64,000 bases of DNA from Phoma sp. XZ068 (GCA_004835665.1 RBKR01000004.1:1798001-1862000), one strand, 5' to 3'. Shown: positions 23,479-34,540, numbered from the stretch's first letter. Notes: generated by a model not told the origin, from the sequence alone. Numbers and translations are program-made.

Positions 23479-24342
23479 TCAGCGGTGTTTGCCCTTTCTG
23501 TACCTCACCCCGTCGTCGGCCTTTTCTTTGGATGTAGACAAGACAGCTTCTTCCCCGCTCTCCTTCCGATCCAAAACCCAACTTGCAACAATCTCCTTGA
23601 TCTCTGGCTTCTTCTTCTCGGCCAACTTGGCCTCCTGCACCTTTCTAACATAGCCACTGTACACGACGACCTCGGCTACTGCCACAGCAAGCGCACTGCC
23701 CATGGAAAGCCCCAGCCGCTTCCCCACAGACCAGTGTCGCGCAGCTACCCACACAAATACGGCGACGCAGACAATGGATATCAGGACGTTGATGATCAGG
23801 ATGATCTGGCGGTGCACTTCTTCAAAAGACACGTCATCGACCTCGTCGACGCCAATGCTGAAGTGCTCGGGCATGCGGCTGCGGCTGCCGGGGAAGCGCT
23901 GGACGAAGGTCTCGCGGGTGGGAGGGGGGTTCAGCATGCGTTCGTAGGAGCGGGCTTCTTCTTCGGCGCGCAGGCGGGCCATTAGGGCGTGGTATTCGGG
24001 GGTTTGCTGCTTCTTGGGGGGTGGGGGAGGGTGGTAGATGGTGGTGTTGCGGAGGAGGGCGTCGAGGGTTGTTGGTGTTTCGACTGCTTCCAGCGCAGGA
24101 GCTGTATCGTTGGATGCATGTTCGCTGTGTGGTCGGCCTGACTCATCGTCTGAAGTCGTGGGCAGCTGCTTCACGAGCTTCGCGAGGCTGATCAGCTGGC
24201 TGTGTGAGACGGGGTTTCCGGGGGTGGGCGCGGCGAGAGTCGGGTCGCATGCTTTCTGCAGCGTCGAGTATTCCGCGGGCAGAGTCTCTGCAACTCGTGA
24301 CAAGGCCCGGACTATGCCGGGTGTCATTGTGAGGAGCACCAT
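23479..24342 (-). CDS. VMA12: VMA12-like V-ATPase assembly factor (ER)
   Basis: ER membrane factor for assembly of the V0 sector of the vacuolar proton ATPase (Vma12/Vph2 family, TMEM199 in animals). The frame is open upstream to 24435 but only from a GTG, so the first ATG at 24342 (MVLLTMTPGIV) is taken, giving 287 residues. The family motif TPEYHALMARLRAEEEARSY sits near residues 114-133, followed by YERMLNPP and VDDVSFEEVHRQ. Two membrane segments form the usual hairpin (about residues 180-201 and 210-231), ending in VVVYSGYVRK and a basic cytosolic tail. The middle has a poly-Pro stretch. The gene is convergent with VAC14 (145-bp gap) and divergent from COQ1. Confidence 0.85.
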   Translation of the reverse strand: MVLLTMTPGIVRALSRVAETLPAEYSTLQKACDPTLAAPTPGNPVSHSQLISLAKLVKQLPTTSDDESGRPHSEHASNDTAPALEAVETPTTLDALLRNTTIYHPPPPPKKQQTPEYHALMARLRAEEEARSYERMLNPPPTRETFVQRFPGSRSRMPEHFSIGVDEVDDVSFEEVHRQIILIINVLISIVCVAVFVWVAARHWSVGKRLGLSMGSALAVAVAEVVVYSGYVRKVQEAKLAEKKKPEIKEIVASWVLDRKESGEEAVLSTSKEKADDGVRYRKGKHR

Positions 24343-24553
24343 GATTGCGGTTAGAGAGGTGCATGTGTCGGCGATGGTTATGCCAGACGTCAGGGCCTTG
24401 GCACGCGCATCATGACCGTTGGGAAAACTTCCCACCCATGTACACCGCGGCTACGCCTGCCACCATCTCTCGCGGATAAGCTCCAATTCCCCGGGGAAAC
24501 ACCAATTGCACCTGCACCGCCCTTCTCTCGTCACTTTCACGCCGGAAGACCCA
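24343..24553. promoter_or_regulatory. compact divergent promoter VMA12/COQ1
   Basis: Only 211 bp separate the two chosen start codons, so both 5' UTRs and promoters must share this interval or extend into the genes. If either start is actually further upstream, the interval would be smaller still. Confidence 0.5.
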
Positions 24554-25978
24554 ATGATGCGCCGCTCGAGTCGGCTCGCGAGCAGCTTTGCCCAGCGGTC
24601 TTGCACTTCGGCTTCAACGACACGCCTCTCGACATCGACATGTCCGTACCATAGCGCCACCCTCCGCGCCCAAGAGCCCCATGTCTCGACACATCACTTT
24701 GCGAGGCGGCGGAGCCAGTCATCGTGGGCGGCCGCAGCGCAAGCTGCCAGTGTTGCGCAACACATCAGGGCCGCGCCGCCACCCGATGCGCCGCTGAAGA
24801 TGGATCCCTTCCAGACGGTGGCACGCGAGATGAAGTTCCTGACGGGGAACATACGGTCGCTGCTCGGCTCGGGCCACCCCACGCTGGACACGGTTGCAAA
24901 GTACTACACCCAGAGCGAGGGCAAGTACGTGCGCCCTATGCTCGTGCTGCTCATGAGCAGAGCCACGGCATTGACGCCCAAGATTGCACGGGGAAGCGGC
25001 AGCAGCAGCGTCGACACCCCCATCACCAGCGCCTCGACACTCAACGACGACAACCCGGACGCCAGCATATCCAACCTCGCCCACGACGCCGCCTACACCT
25101 CCACCGACTCGGACATCCTCCCCTCGCAACGCCGCCTCGCCGAAATCACAGAGCTCATCCACACCGCCTCCCTCCTCCACGACGACGTAATCGACCACTC
25201 GGTCGCCCGCCGCGGCGCTGCCTCAGCAAACATTGAGTTTGGCAACAAGATGGCCGTCCTGGCCGGCGACTTCTTGCTGGGCCGCGCCTCCGTCGCCCTC
25301 GCCCGCCTCCGCGACCCAGAAGTGACTGAGTTGCTGGCAACTGTCATCGCCAACCTCGTCGAGGGCGAATTCATGCAGCTCAAGAACACTGCGCGGGACG
25401 AGAAGAACCCCATCTGGACCGAGGACACGGTAACATACTACCTGCAAAAGACATACCTCAAGTCTGCCTCCCTGATCTCCAAGTCGTGCCGCGCCGCCGC
25501 CGTCCTGGGCGGCAGCACCCCCGAGGTCGTCGAGGCGAGCTACCAGTACGGGAAGAACCTAGGCATGGCGTTCCAGCTGGTCGACGACATGCTGGACTAC
25601 ACAATATCGAGCGAGGAGCTAGGGAAACCGGGCGGTGCGGATTTGGAGCTGGGTCTTGCCACGGCACCATTACTTTTCGCGTGGAAAGACAACCAGACGC
25701 TCGGCAAGCTGGTGGGCAGGAAGTTTGCCGAGAAGGGGGATGCGCAGAAGGTACGACTTTTCCATGCCTACACCAAAAGTCTGAGTTGAGTGGAATTCAT
25801 GCTAATTGCTATCTAGGCCCGCGACATCGTCCTGTCCAGCACAGGCCTCCAGCAAACCCGCGCCCTGGCACAAGACTACATCGACAAAGCCATTGCCGCC
25901 ATTGCCCCGTTCCCCGACAGCGACGCAAAGACGGGATTAATCGATATGTGTACTAAAGTCCTGCAGCGGAGAAAGTAA
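24554..25978 (+). CDS. COQ1: mitochondrial long-chain polyprenyl diphosphate synthase (ubiquinone side chain)
   Basis: Trans-prenyltransferase that builds the isoprenoid tail of ubiquinone in mitochondria. Two exons (24554-25750, 25817-25978) give 452 residues from the tandem ATG at 24554. The first 60 residues are rich in Arg, Ser and Thr without acids, as in a mitochondrial presequence. The first Asp-rich motif is DDVID (210-214, in LLHDDVIDHS) and the second is DDMLD (344-348, in FQLVDDMLDYT), so both metal-binding sites are intact. Also seen are GKYVRPMLVLL and the tail GLIDMCTKVLQRRK. A Ser/Thr/Asp-rich insert (about 146-190) separates the first helices and is longer than in yeast Coq1. 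Chain length cannot be predicted from what is visible here. Confidence 0.93.
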
Positions 25979-26046
25979 TCGTATCTCACCTCACATCTCC
26001 TGCATCTCTACCTCACCTCATCTCATCTTCACTACCTGAAAGAAAT

Positions 26047-26110
26047 CTAGAGGAAGTCTGAATCTGAATCTGGAGGAAGTCTGAATCTGAAGCTGGAGGA
26101 AATCTGAACT
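26047..26110. repeat. tandem repeat, about 23-nt unit, roughly 2.7 copies
   Basis: Three successive imperfect copies of a purine-rich unit containing GAGGAAGTCTGAATCTGAA; the third copy is diverged and truncated. It lies in the 3' region of COQ1. Confidence 0.75.
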
Positions 26111-26196
26111 TAAACCCATGTAAGAGTAACTACCTGTCCTGTACTGTACATTTGCGAGCATACCACGCAGGCACGCACGCACCCTGCGTCTGGCGC

Positions 26197-26232
26197 CAAA
26201 CCGGGAGGCGAACCGGGAGGCGAACCGGGAGG
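26197..26232. repeat. tandem repeat, 12-nt unit, three copies
   Basis: Three adjacent copies of CGAACCGGGAGG; the first copy differs at one position (CAAACCGGGAGG). It is too short to be a gene or protein-binding array by itself. Confidence 0.85.
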
Positions 26233-26582
26233 TCATTGTCGTCTGTCTGGGTGTTTGATTCCATGTTGCGAGTTGGTGCTTTCAGGGCTGTTTGTATATG
26301 TATATATAAAGTGTCTACCTATAGAAGTATTTGTGGTGACTGGAAAAGTAGAAGCAAAGGAAATCAAATCAAATGGTAATTCATTTTATGGAAGTGGAAT
26401 TAAGACATGGATGTGTTGTATGGCTTGAAAGTGAAAGTGAAAGTGATGGGGTCTTGAAACTTGTAGCATTTTCCCACGACGACAGTAATCTAACGATGCA
26501 TTTGCATACCGCAATACCGTACTATTCATCGGTCGTCATATCAATACCTCATCCACCCTACACCCCTCGATCATTTACTCCC

Positions 26583-28560
26583 CTAAAAGTCCGTCTTCCC
26601 ACCCATCACCTTCGCCGCATTAACCGCCTTCATCTTATCCACCCAGCCCGCAGCCGGCACAATCTTCCTCACCGTGCGCACCTCGTCCGACGCATACCCG
26701 GGGATGCGGATGTTGTAGCTGCGCTCGAGCACGTGCTGGATGTCGCGGATGTCTAGCTGCGGGCTGTCGCGCAGCTTGGAGAGCTTGCACGCGTTGGAGA
26801 TGACGTTGTCGACGAAGTCGTCGGCGAGTTGGAGGACAGCCTGGGTGTGTTAGTTTGGGATGTACAGAGTGAGAGGAGAATGGGAACGGGGGGCGTACGT
26901 CTTCTACTTCTGGTGTTAGAGCTTCCTCACTTCCGCCTGTGACTTGTCTGACTAGTTCGTCCAACTTCCTCTTGCTGAGCACGCGGTCGCCCTCGCCCTC
27001 GAGCTGGAATGGCGGCGGCCGCGAGATGACGGGCTGGCCCATGGGTCCCGGAGCGCCGTTGGTTGGCCCGCTCATGGTCGGCCGCTGCTGCCCCATGTTG
27101 ACGGGCATGGGCGATGTGACGTTCAGATGACGCGGGATGGGCATCTTGGGGTTATTGAGCTGCTCGCGCTCGCGGCTGCCTGGCGCGTGAAAGGAGCCGC
27201 CTGCGCTGCCTTGCATGGGCGTGTTGGAGCGCGCGGGATCTGTGTAGGAACGGTTTGCGGCGCTGACAGCTGCCTGGTGAGAGAGGGGGACTGGCGGGCC
27301 GTTGGTAGTTGCCGACTGTGGATGTGGTGAGTTGCTCTGCTGATGCTGCTGCTGCTGCATGTTCGCCTGGTGTGGGTTGATCTGCGGCCGACTTTGCCCT
27401 TGTTGCGGCATTTGGTGTTGCTGCTGGCCTTGTTGTTGCTGGAATTGCTGCTGGGGCATTGAGAGAGCATGCGGTGCTGGCGGTGGGCGCTGCATTTGTT
27501 GTTGTTGTTGCTGCTGTTGCTGCTGCTGCTGTTGCTGCTGCTGTGGTTGTTGTGGGAGTTGGGGCGTGGGACCTTGGGTATTTTGCTGTGGTTGTTGGTT
27601 GCCTTGGTTGAACTGCGGTGGTTGCGTTTGTGGTTGCTGTGGCTGCTGCGGTTGCCCACCCTCCAGCTTTATCTGTGGCTCCTCCTTGATCGCGGGCTGG
27701 CCGCTCGGTCCGGACAGTGAAGGCTGCCGTGGAGGCTGTTGTGGTTGTTGCGTCTGCGGCTGAGGCGGTGTCTGCTGGGGTTGCTGTGCAGGTTGCGCGC
27801 TTTGCCCTCCACGCTCATCTTTCCACTGCTTCTGCAACCCGCGGAACTTTTCGATCTGAGCCTTCATACGGTAGTATTCCTCCTCGACCTTGTTCTTTGC
27901 GTTGGTCAACTCCTGCGGCACCTCCTGCCCGCTCTTTCCTCGCTCTTGTATCTGCGCCTGTATCCTCTTGATGTTCTCAGTGAGTGTCGCCTGTTTCGCC
28001 AACATGTTAAGATAGCCATTCTTGTACTCCTTGAGTTTTGATTCTGCTTCAGGCGTGCCTAGTGTGTAGTTGGGCGGTAGTGTGAAGGGGAACTCGTGAA
28101 CGTGTTTTATGATGGATGGATCCACGGACGAGTTCTGCGGTCGTTGTTGGCCTTGGTTCTGTGGTTGCGATGGCTGTTGCTGGTTCGCAGCAGCTTCTCC
28201 TGCACTCCCTTGCCCTTCCTGCTTAACCGGGGTTTGCTGCGCGCCTGCACCATGCTGACTGGATTGTCCTTGTCCCTGACCACCCTGCTGTTGTTGCTGC
28301 ATCTTCGCCCTATGCGCGCGTTCCCTGGCGATGAACTTTTGAGAGAACTGTTGCAGCGTTGTGCGCGCCTGCGTCTGTTCCGGACTGCCTGGTGCAGCAT
28401 TGTTGAACATGGTCCAGGTGTTGTGCATAAGCAGCCTGTACTTCTGCTTTTCGTCGTCGGTCAGACATTGTAGCCTAAGGATGTCATCGGCCTTGAGCAG
28501 CTTTGGGCCCTGTTGCTGTTGCTGGCCAGCACCGGCGGCCTGGGGCTGGGAGCTGCTCAT
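26583..28560 (-). CDS. TAF12: TFIID/SAGA subunit TAF12
   Basis: Histone-fold subunit shared by TFIID and SAGA; in the family it pairs with TAF4 (TFIID) or Ada1 (SAGA). Two exons (28560-26899, 26840-26583) give 639 residues. The start is the ATG at 28560 (MSSSQPQAAG). The N-terminal 500 residues are Gln/Pro-rich and disordered, with a pure Gln run of about 20 near residue 340. Within them is a helical part (LTDDEKQKYRLLMHNTWTMF). The histone fold begins at VLSKRKLDELVRQVTGG, crosses the only intron (EALTPEVED|AVLQLADDFVDNV) and ends at LDIRDIQHVLERSYNIRIPG. The closing segment (VDKMKAVNAAKVMGGKTDF) resembles other fungal TAF12 tails. Confidence 0.93.
27487..27545. repeat. CAG/CTG triplet tract in TAF12
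   Basis: About 20 consecutive CTG/TTG triplets on the plus strand encode the poly-Gln run of TAF12 on the minus strand. Mixed CAG and CAA codons interrupt perfect repetition. Triplet tracts like this commonly vary in length between strains. Confidence 0.85.
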
Positions 28561-28825
28561 ATTGAGATGGTCGTGGGGCACTTGTGGGGGAGTTGGGTAT
28601 ATGCTGAGGTTTGCGGGTGTGTCGCTGCGGCTATGCGACGCGTATTATGTGTTCTGAATTTCGCAAATCGCTGCGTGGTGAACTTGATGCGTGAGGATGA
28701 AGCCCTGAGGTTGACGCTTGAGGGACTGATGAATGCTTGGCGGTTCCAGTTCACGTCACGAACGCACGTGCAGCGAACAAACACCATCAGCTATCCACCC
28801 TATGTGTGTTTGATTGGTTACCACG

Positions 28826-30267
28826 CTATGCTACAATCTTCGGTCTCCCATCCAGCTCCAGCGCTCGAGTCATCGCATTCTTCACTTCCCACTCAAACTC
28901 CTTCAATGCCCTCATCTCGCTGCCACCAAACAGCAGCCCCATTAACCCGTCGATGACACCTACACTCAGCCCTATCGAGCTCAGGAACATCAAAATGAAC
29001 GATACGTAATTGTGTGGTGACCACCAAACGCCAATGATACAGGCAACCCAGATCGACAGCTGGAAGAAGAAGTGCCCGATGCGCAGCTTGCGTTGTATCC
29101 GTTGGCGATCCATGTACTTGACGAGCGTCGAGATGATGTCCTCATAGGTCTCGACGGGCAGGTATCTATTGACAACGTCTGAAGCGTGCGCGGCGTGAGG
29201 GTTGTCTTCTCTCGTCAAGGTGCATTCCACCGAGAAGTGATCGCTGAGCGAGCAGTGTAGTGTTGGGTGGCGCATGGTCATACCCACATTCGCCTCCTTG
29301 AGCTGCCACTCAGCAGTCTCCTCGCCTGTCGTCGCGTCATGATGCCGTGCGCTGCTAAAGAACACATAGTCGAGTCGCTTTGCGTGCGGGTCGTCCACGG
29401 CAGGGTCTATCTGCACGTTCTCGCCCTTCTTCAGCCGCTTCTTGTGTGCATCATTCCATCGCCAAGAATTGAATGCACTGTCGCACGTTGTTCCATTCTT
29501 TGAGACGTTGAATTCGGCGTTTGGCATGGGCAGGCCACGCAGTTGCTCGACCTTGTCCTTTGCTGCGCCGTGAGATGAGTCGGGGTGGAGGATGCGCCAT
29601 ACATCTCGCACGGGTGCATGTGTCTCAATGATGCGGTGCGCCAGCGACATTGGTATCATGTTGAAGTCTCCCATACCAATGACCAAATGCCCGCGCTCGG
29701 CAGCGGCACGCATGAGCTTTGCTATCTCCCATGCTTGTGCGGTTCGGTGGCAGATGTACGAATCGTGTGGTTCAGCTTCATATGGCGCGTGGAGCTGGGC
29801 AGGTTAGTATGCGCTCTTATAGCGAAGCAGTGCATCCTCACATGTGTAGTGAAGACTTCTGCTACGTCCTTGGGCGCCGGTCCAATGCGAATGCGCGCAC
29901 AAGCAACACCCTTTCCAACGAACCAATCTCCGCGGTAAAAGGCAGCAGGTCGTCCGTTTAGCGGATACCGCACCATGTTACTCTCTTCAATCGGCCATCG
30001 CGACAGTATGGCAAGCCCGCCTCCGAAGCAGCCGCTGTGGTAGAACTTCCCATATGGCAGTATACCCTTGGTCAGCTCGCGGATGGCGTTGTAGTCCTCC
30101 TGCGTCCAGCATTCCTGGAGACCGACAATGTCTGGGCGAGGATCTGCGGCAGCGATCTGGCGGCCAATCTCGGTCAAGCGCTCATTGCGAAGGGTGGCAA
30201 TGTACTTGAGGCCCCAGCAATTGAGTGACAAGACCCTCAAGCTTGTCGGCTTTTGATCTGGCAACAT
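28826..30267 (-). CDS. ISC1: inositol phosphosphingolipid phospholipase C (neutral sphingomyelinase family)
   Basis: Hydrolyses inositol phosphosphingolipids to ceramides in fungi. Two exons (30267-29842, 29794-28826) give 464 residues from the ATG at 30267. It belongs to the endonuclease/exonuclease/phosphatase fold. SLNCWGLKY starts the domain, the metal-binding Glu is in GLQECW (E52), MGDFNM holds D184/N186-type catalytic residues, LDYVFF follows at 283, and the catalytic Asp-His pair is in LSDHFSVE (325-327). The family-specific C-terminal extension has two membrane segments (about 382-400 and 403-431), placing the enzyme on membranes. It is divergent from the WDR5-like gene with a gap of only 174 bp. 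Confidence 0.93.
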
Positions 30268-30441
30268 GGCGGAGAAATTCAGGGGAGGAAATGTTTGTCG
30301 TTTGCCGTCATGTAGCGCCAGGTACACCGAGGCACGTCACAAGCAGGGGTCCCTGGTACTTCCTTCACCGCCAACGCGCTAGCTGGCAGAAACATATGGC
30401 CATCGCGTCTGGTTTCTAGGGTGTAACACTCGACAGGCACC

Positions 30442-31800
30442 ATGGATTCTCCTGCAAAGCGCTCGCGAGAGGAAACGGAAGACGAGTACGACGATGCGCC
30501 GCCACGCAAGCGCTCCAACTCCCGCTCGCCTCGCAATGGCTCTCCAGCATACAGACTAGCTGAACGGCCTGCGCGCCAGTACAGCAGAGACCGCGACCAG
30601 TCTGTGGACGACAGCGCCGACGACCGACGATACTACGACCGCAGATCACCCTCAAGGTCGCGATCGCCCTCGAACTCGCGCTCGCCTTCTCAGAGCAACA
30701 CGCCCCCGCCCCACAAACCGACGGCACTCAACTACACCCCCCACCTCATCCTGCGCGGCCACAAGCGCGCAGTTTCCTGCCTCAAGTTCTCTCCAAACGG
30801 ACTATGGATCGCCAGCGGCTCCGCAGACGCAACAATAAAGATCTGGTCCTCCTCGACTGGCATGCTCGAGCACACGCTTGAAGGCCACCTCGCCGGCATC
30901 AACACCCTGACCTGGTCGCCGGACAGCACAACCCTCGCCTCCGGCTCAGACGACAAGAGCATCCGCCTCTGGGACGCACAAACAGGGCTCGCACACCCGA
31001 CACCGCTGATTGGCCATCACAACTACGTGTACTCGCTTGCCTTCAGCCCAAAGGGAAACATGCTCGTCAGCGGCAGCTACGACGAAGCAGTCTTTCTATG
31101 GGACGTGCGTGCAGCGCGGGTCATGCGGTCTCTCCCCGCACACTCCGACCCCGTATCTGCCGTCGACTTTGTGCGCGACGGCACACTGATAGTATCGTGT
31201 TCGCACGACGGCCTGATCCGCGTGTGGGACACAAGTACAGGCCAGTGTCTACGCACGCTCGTCCACGAGGACAACGCGCCCGTGACAAGCGTGAGATTCA
31301 GCCCAAACGGGAAGTACATACTAGCGCACACCCTGGACTCGTGCATACGGCTGTGGGACTATGCAAATGGCAAGGGCCGATGCGTCAAGACGTACCAAGG
31401 CCACACAAACGCAAAGTACTCGCTCTGCGGCGCGTTCGGCACATACGGGAATAGATCGGACCCGCGGGAGACATACGCCTTTGTTGCATCTGGCAGCGAA
31501 GAAGGGGGCGTGGTGCTATGGGATGTCTCGAGTAAGAACGTCCTTCAGCGGCTTGCTGGCCACGACGAGCCCGTTCTGGCGGTTGATACACATCCCAAGG
31601 AAGAAATCATTGCAAGCGCGGGCCTGGATAGGAGTATTCGCATCTGGAAAGCTTCTCCCTTCCCGGCCGTGAAGCAGGAACGCAGTAATGGGTATGATGG
31701 GGATGTGTTACCGCCGAATTTGTTTGCAGCAGATAGTCCGGCGTTGGGGAGTCCGGCTGTGGGAACGCCTGCGGATAGCAGTCCAGTGCGACATGATTGA
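30442..31800 (+). CDS. WDR5/Swd3-like WD40 protein (COMPASS candidate)
   Basis: Intronless, 452 residues. The first 85 residues are an Arg/Ser-rich, disordered region (RSPSRSRSPSNSRSPSQS) not typical of WDR5 proper. A seven-bladed WD40 propeller follows, with blades such as LRGHKRAVSCLKFSPNGLWI, LEGHLAGINTLTWSPD, LASGSDDKSIRLWD, LVSGSYDEAVFLWDVRA and LIVSCSHDGLIRVWD. The order and wording of the blades fit the WDR5/Swd3 group, the H3K4 methyltransferase (COMPASS) subunit that grips a Win-motif arginine. The C-terminal 40 residues are Ser/Pro-rich. The close family resemblance supports the call, but similar WD40 proteins with splicing roles exist, and the RS-like head leaves that alternative open. 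Confidence 0.8.
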   Translation: MDSPAKRSREETEDEYDDAPPRKRSNSRSPRNGSPAYRLAERPARQYSRDRDQSVDDSADDRRYYDRRSPSRSRSPSNSRSPSQSNTPPPHKPTALNYTPHLILRGHKRAVSCLKFSPNGLWIASGSADATIKIWSSSTGMLEHTLEGHLAGINTLTWSPDSTTLASGSDDKSIRLWDAQTGLAHPTPLIGHHNYVYSLAFSPKGNMLVSGSYDEAVFLWDVRAARVMRSLPAHSDPVSAVDFVRDGTLIVSCSHDGLIRVWDTSTGQCLRTLVHEDNAPVTSVRFSPNGKYILAHTLDSCIRLWDYANGKGRCVKTYQGHTNAKYSLCGAFGTYGNRSDPRETYAFVASGSEEGGVVLWDVSSKNVLQRLAGHDEPVLAVDTHPKEEIIASAGLDRSIRIWKASPFPAVKQERSNGYDGDVLPPNLFAADSPALGSPAVGTPADSSPVRHD

Positions 31801-31974
31801 GTGAAGTAGTTTTGTAGATACCCCGAATTCGTATTATGGATTGCTCGACTGAGAAGGCACTCTTCCAAGACGAACAACATAAAGTTTCCTGCATCATTTC
31901 CATTCGAAAACTATAATAGCTTGTCTACTACACTCTCCTCCCCTTCCAAGCACACATACTAAAACCCCCTTCGC

Positions 31975-33209
31975 TCACTTCCCACTCCCGATCTCGTGCA
32001 CAACCGCCGTCTGCCCCGCCACATACGGCCTACTCACCGCATCAACCTCATGCGCCTGATACTGCGGCACCGCCGGCACAGGAGGCGGTACACCATGCGG
32101 CTGCGCATACACGGGCGCGGGCGTGGACGGACTCGAAATAGGCGGCGAAACAGGCGTATCCCCACACTCATGCACCGACATATACGCATTTGGTTTCTCC
32201 TCGCGCTGGGCGACGGGATAGTATCCTGGGATAGGCGACACGGGGGTCTGCTGGTCTATGGGCGGGCTGAAGAGGCTGGGTTGGTGCATCTGGGATTGCG
32301 GTGGTTGCTGTTGCTGCTGCGGTGCAGGATACGCGTATGTCTGCTGTTGCGGTGGGGGGAACTGCGATTGTGGACGGGTGGATTGGACAGCGGCCATTGC
32401 TTGGGTGGATGCTGCGACTTGTTGCTGTTTCTTCTTCTTCTTGACGAGGAAGAGGATGCCGATGCCGATGCAGAAGAGGACGAAGAGAGCGACGATGACG
32501 ATGCCGATAATCATGCCGAGGCCCATTTTCTTCTTGGTTTTCCGGCTGGTGCCGCTGCTGGTTGAATGCGTGGTCGCTGGGTTGGCTACAACGGTGGGTA
32601 GAGTCATGCTTGTCGTGGCGCCATAGGCATCAGTGGCTCGCTGCAGAACCCTCGAGATACTGCTGTCTGAATTGACACCGCAGCCATAGTCGAGGACGCC
32701 ATCACTGGGGTAGGACCAAGTGACGCAGTACGGCCTTGCGGATTCTGTGCACTTGCGGATGAAGTTGTTGAGTAGGCAGTTTGTACCGCATCCTGAAGTC
32801 TTGTATGCGGCGGCGTCAATGCAGGAGCTTGCCCATCCGCAGTCAACAGTGTTAGTGCCGTCACAGCAGCCTGCCATGCCCGCACCTGAAGTGTATAGCA
32901 TGCAGGTGCGTGTGCCAGGACATGTCACTCCGGATGCTGTGTTGTGTTAGTTTGCAATTTTGCCTGCTCCGGACGTGGAAAGTGAAAACACATACCGTAT
33001 ACGCCATCGACCCAACCGCAAGTCTCGGGGCCAAGGTTTGTTTGTCGTTTTTTGAGCTCAGCATTCGATGGTGGGATGGTTGGCTTTGGTGTGGTGCCGT
33101 CCAACGCACGCTCAGGGAAAAGGGCCGTCGGTGTAGGGCCAGCAAAAGCTGCTCCTTGCACCGCTGGCAGAGCAGCGACCAGGCTGAGGAGTGACGCGAA
33201 GCGCTTCAT
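31975..33209 (-). CDS. secreted-type, Cys-rich single-pass membrane protein of unknown function
   Basis: Two exons (33209-32996, 32936-31975) give 391 residues. A signal peptide (first 19 residues, MKRFASLLSLVAALPAVQG) is followed by a Cys-rich ectodomain with the pattern ETCGWVDG, VTCPGTRTCML, GCCDGTNTVDCGW, SSCIDAAAY, CGTNC, KCTESARPYCVTW and DYGC. A Ser/Thr-rich stalk precedes one membrane segment (IIGIVIVALFVLFCIGIGIL). The cytosolic tail is basic, then Gln/Pro/Tyr-rich. This layout is common in filamentous ascomycetes and has no assigned role. A surface sensor resembling Wsc/Mid2 proteins in layout is possible, but that is inference from topology only. Confidence 0.8.
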
Positions 33210-34540
33210 CTCTCCGGGGTATCTCAGACAAAGCAAAGACAAATACGAGTTTGAAGGGGCAAGTGAAAAAAACAGACTGAAGAGCAGACTGAACAACGCG
33301 ACAAGTGAGCTAAAATGTAAGTCTGAACCTAGAGCCCTTTTGCGAGATTACCTTGTCGCATGGCGTTCTGAGCTGAATCTCAGAAACCGATATAGTAACA
33401 CACAGCAAGCATTACATGCAAATCAACATGCATGCCTGGGGCCATCATCCATTCGTGTGAAATGTCTACGATCTGCATGCGCCATGTCTGCTTCCGTCTC
33501 GGTCTAGATGGCCACACCTGGCATTGAAGGCACCGGTGTGTAGGTTTTCTGATGAAAGGAGAAGAGCTGAAAGTTGAGGCTGAAATACTGGCCTGTGATA
33601 GGGTGTTGATGGGACTCACGAAAAGCAAGCGCAGCCAAAACTCGGTTGCCCCTGCAGAAGCTGCAGGAGCGACGGCAGGAGCCTAAAGTGCTTACCTTGC
33701 TAAGCTTGACTTGGTCTACTGGCGGAGAGTAAGGCGGAGCATTTCAAGGTTTCTGCTGAGTCGTTGTCGTCGTATCACGTATATGTTGTGTTGCTGTCAG
33801 AACGTGGAGGAGCTGTCCACATCACGTTAAATGGCCATGTTCCTCGGATAGGCAGAGTTCGCAGATGTCCTTCTCTTACTGTGGGGACAGAAACACTGCG
33901 TCTACGCTATGACGAGTGAGATCGTTTGATCACAGCATTTGTTCCACGCTGGTAGATAAGCGAAGTGATCGACGACGCTCTCCCTCAGACGCTGTCTGTC
34001 GCTGCCACAGCCTTGCAGACTCGTGCGGTCAAACGGTCGGACCGCCGGACCTTCATTGACTGTTTACGGGTAGTGGTCGTTGCGAACATATTCGAATCGG
34101 CTATACGTTGGGGATTTTCGGTAATTCGACTCGCGATGGACTTTCACAACTTCGCATGACGTCTGTCTGCGCACGATGCGCTTCGAAGACATCTAACAGA
34201 GACGGAGGCAGGCGGCCTCGAGTTTGAACGATCCGCATGGAGAAGACTCTCTGGACACGTGAAAGATACGACAGAAGTCTCGTGACGTCGCGAATGTGGA
34301 TTCGTGGTCGTGTCGGAAGGGGTCCTTTGTGGGGAGGACCTCGGCCCAGGGACCTGCAAGCTGACTCGCGCCGGCTTGAGACATCCATCACATGTTACAT
34401 GTATGATGATTACTTTCCTCTTCAAAATACACTCTCACCCTCTGCCTTTCACAACCCGATCGCAGCAATAACATTAGCTTCGAATACACCTTCGCCTCAA
34501 CGTCCCATTTCACCTTCAGACTCAGCTATCGTACGACAAA
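33210..34540. other. intergenic region
   Basis: About 1.3 kb between divergent genes. Short frames exist but none looks coding. A pyrimidine-rich, CT-biased tract precedes the nitronate monooxygenase ATG, as is common for fungal promoters. Confidence 0.5.

Larger units (their letters stand above)
25979..26582. other. convergent intergenic region with small tandem repeats
   Basis: About 600 bp between the convergent COQ1 and TAF12 genes. It holds the two short tandem repeats listed separately and AT-rich 3' UTR-like sequence. No gene is seen. Confidence 0.6.

Noticed and set aside
24412..24553. Upstream extensions of COQ1 and VMA12 that would make the genes overlap
   Set aside because: Both depend on TTG or GTG starts; in-frame ATGs with sensible N-termini lie further in.
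27359..27763. Open frame on plus strand giving a very Cys-rich protein
   Set aside because: It is the antisense reading of the CAG/CAA-rich TAF12 gene; the Cys and Leu runs are artefacts of the triplet tract.
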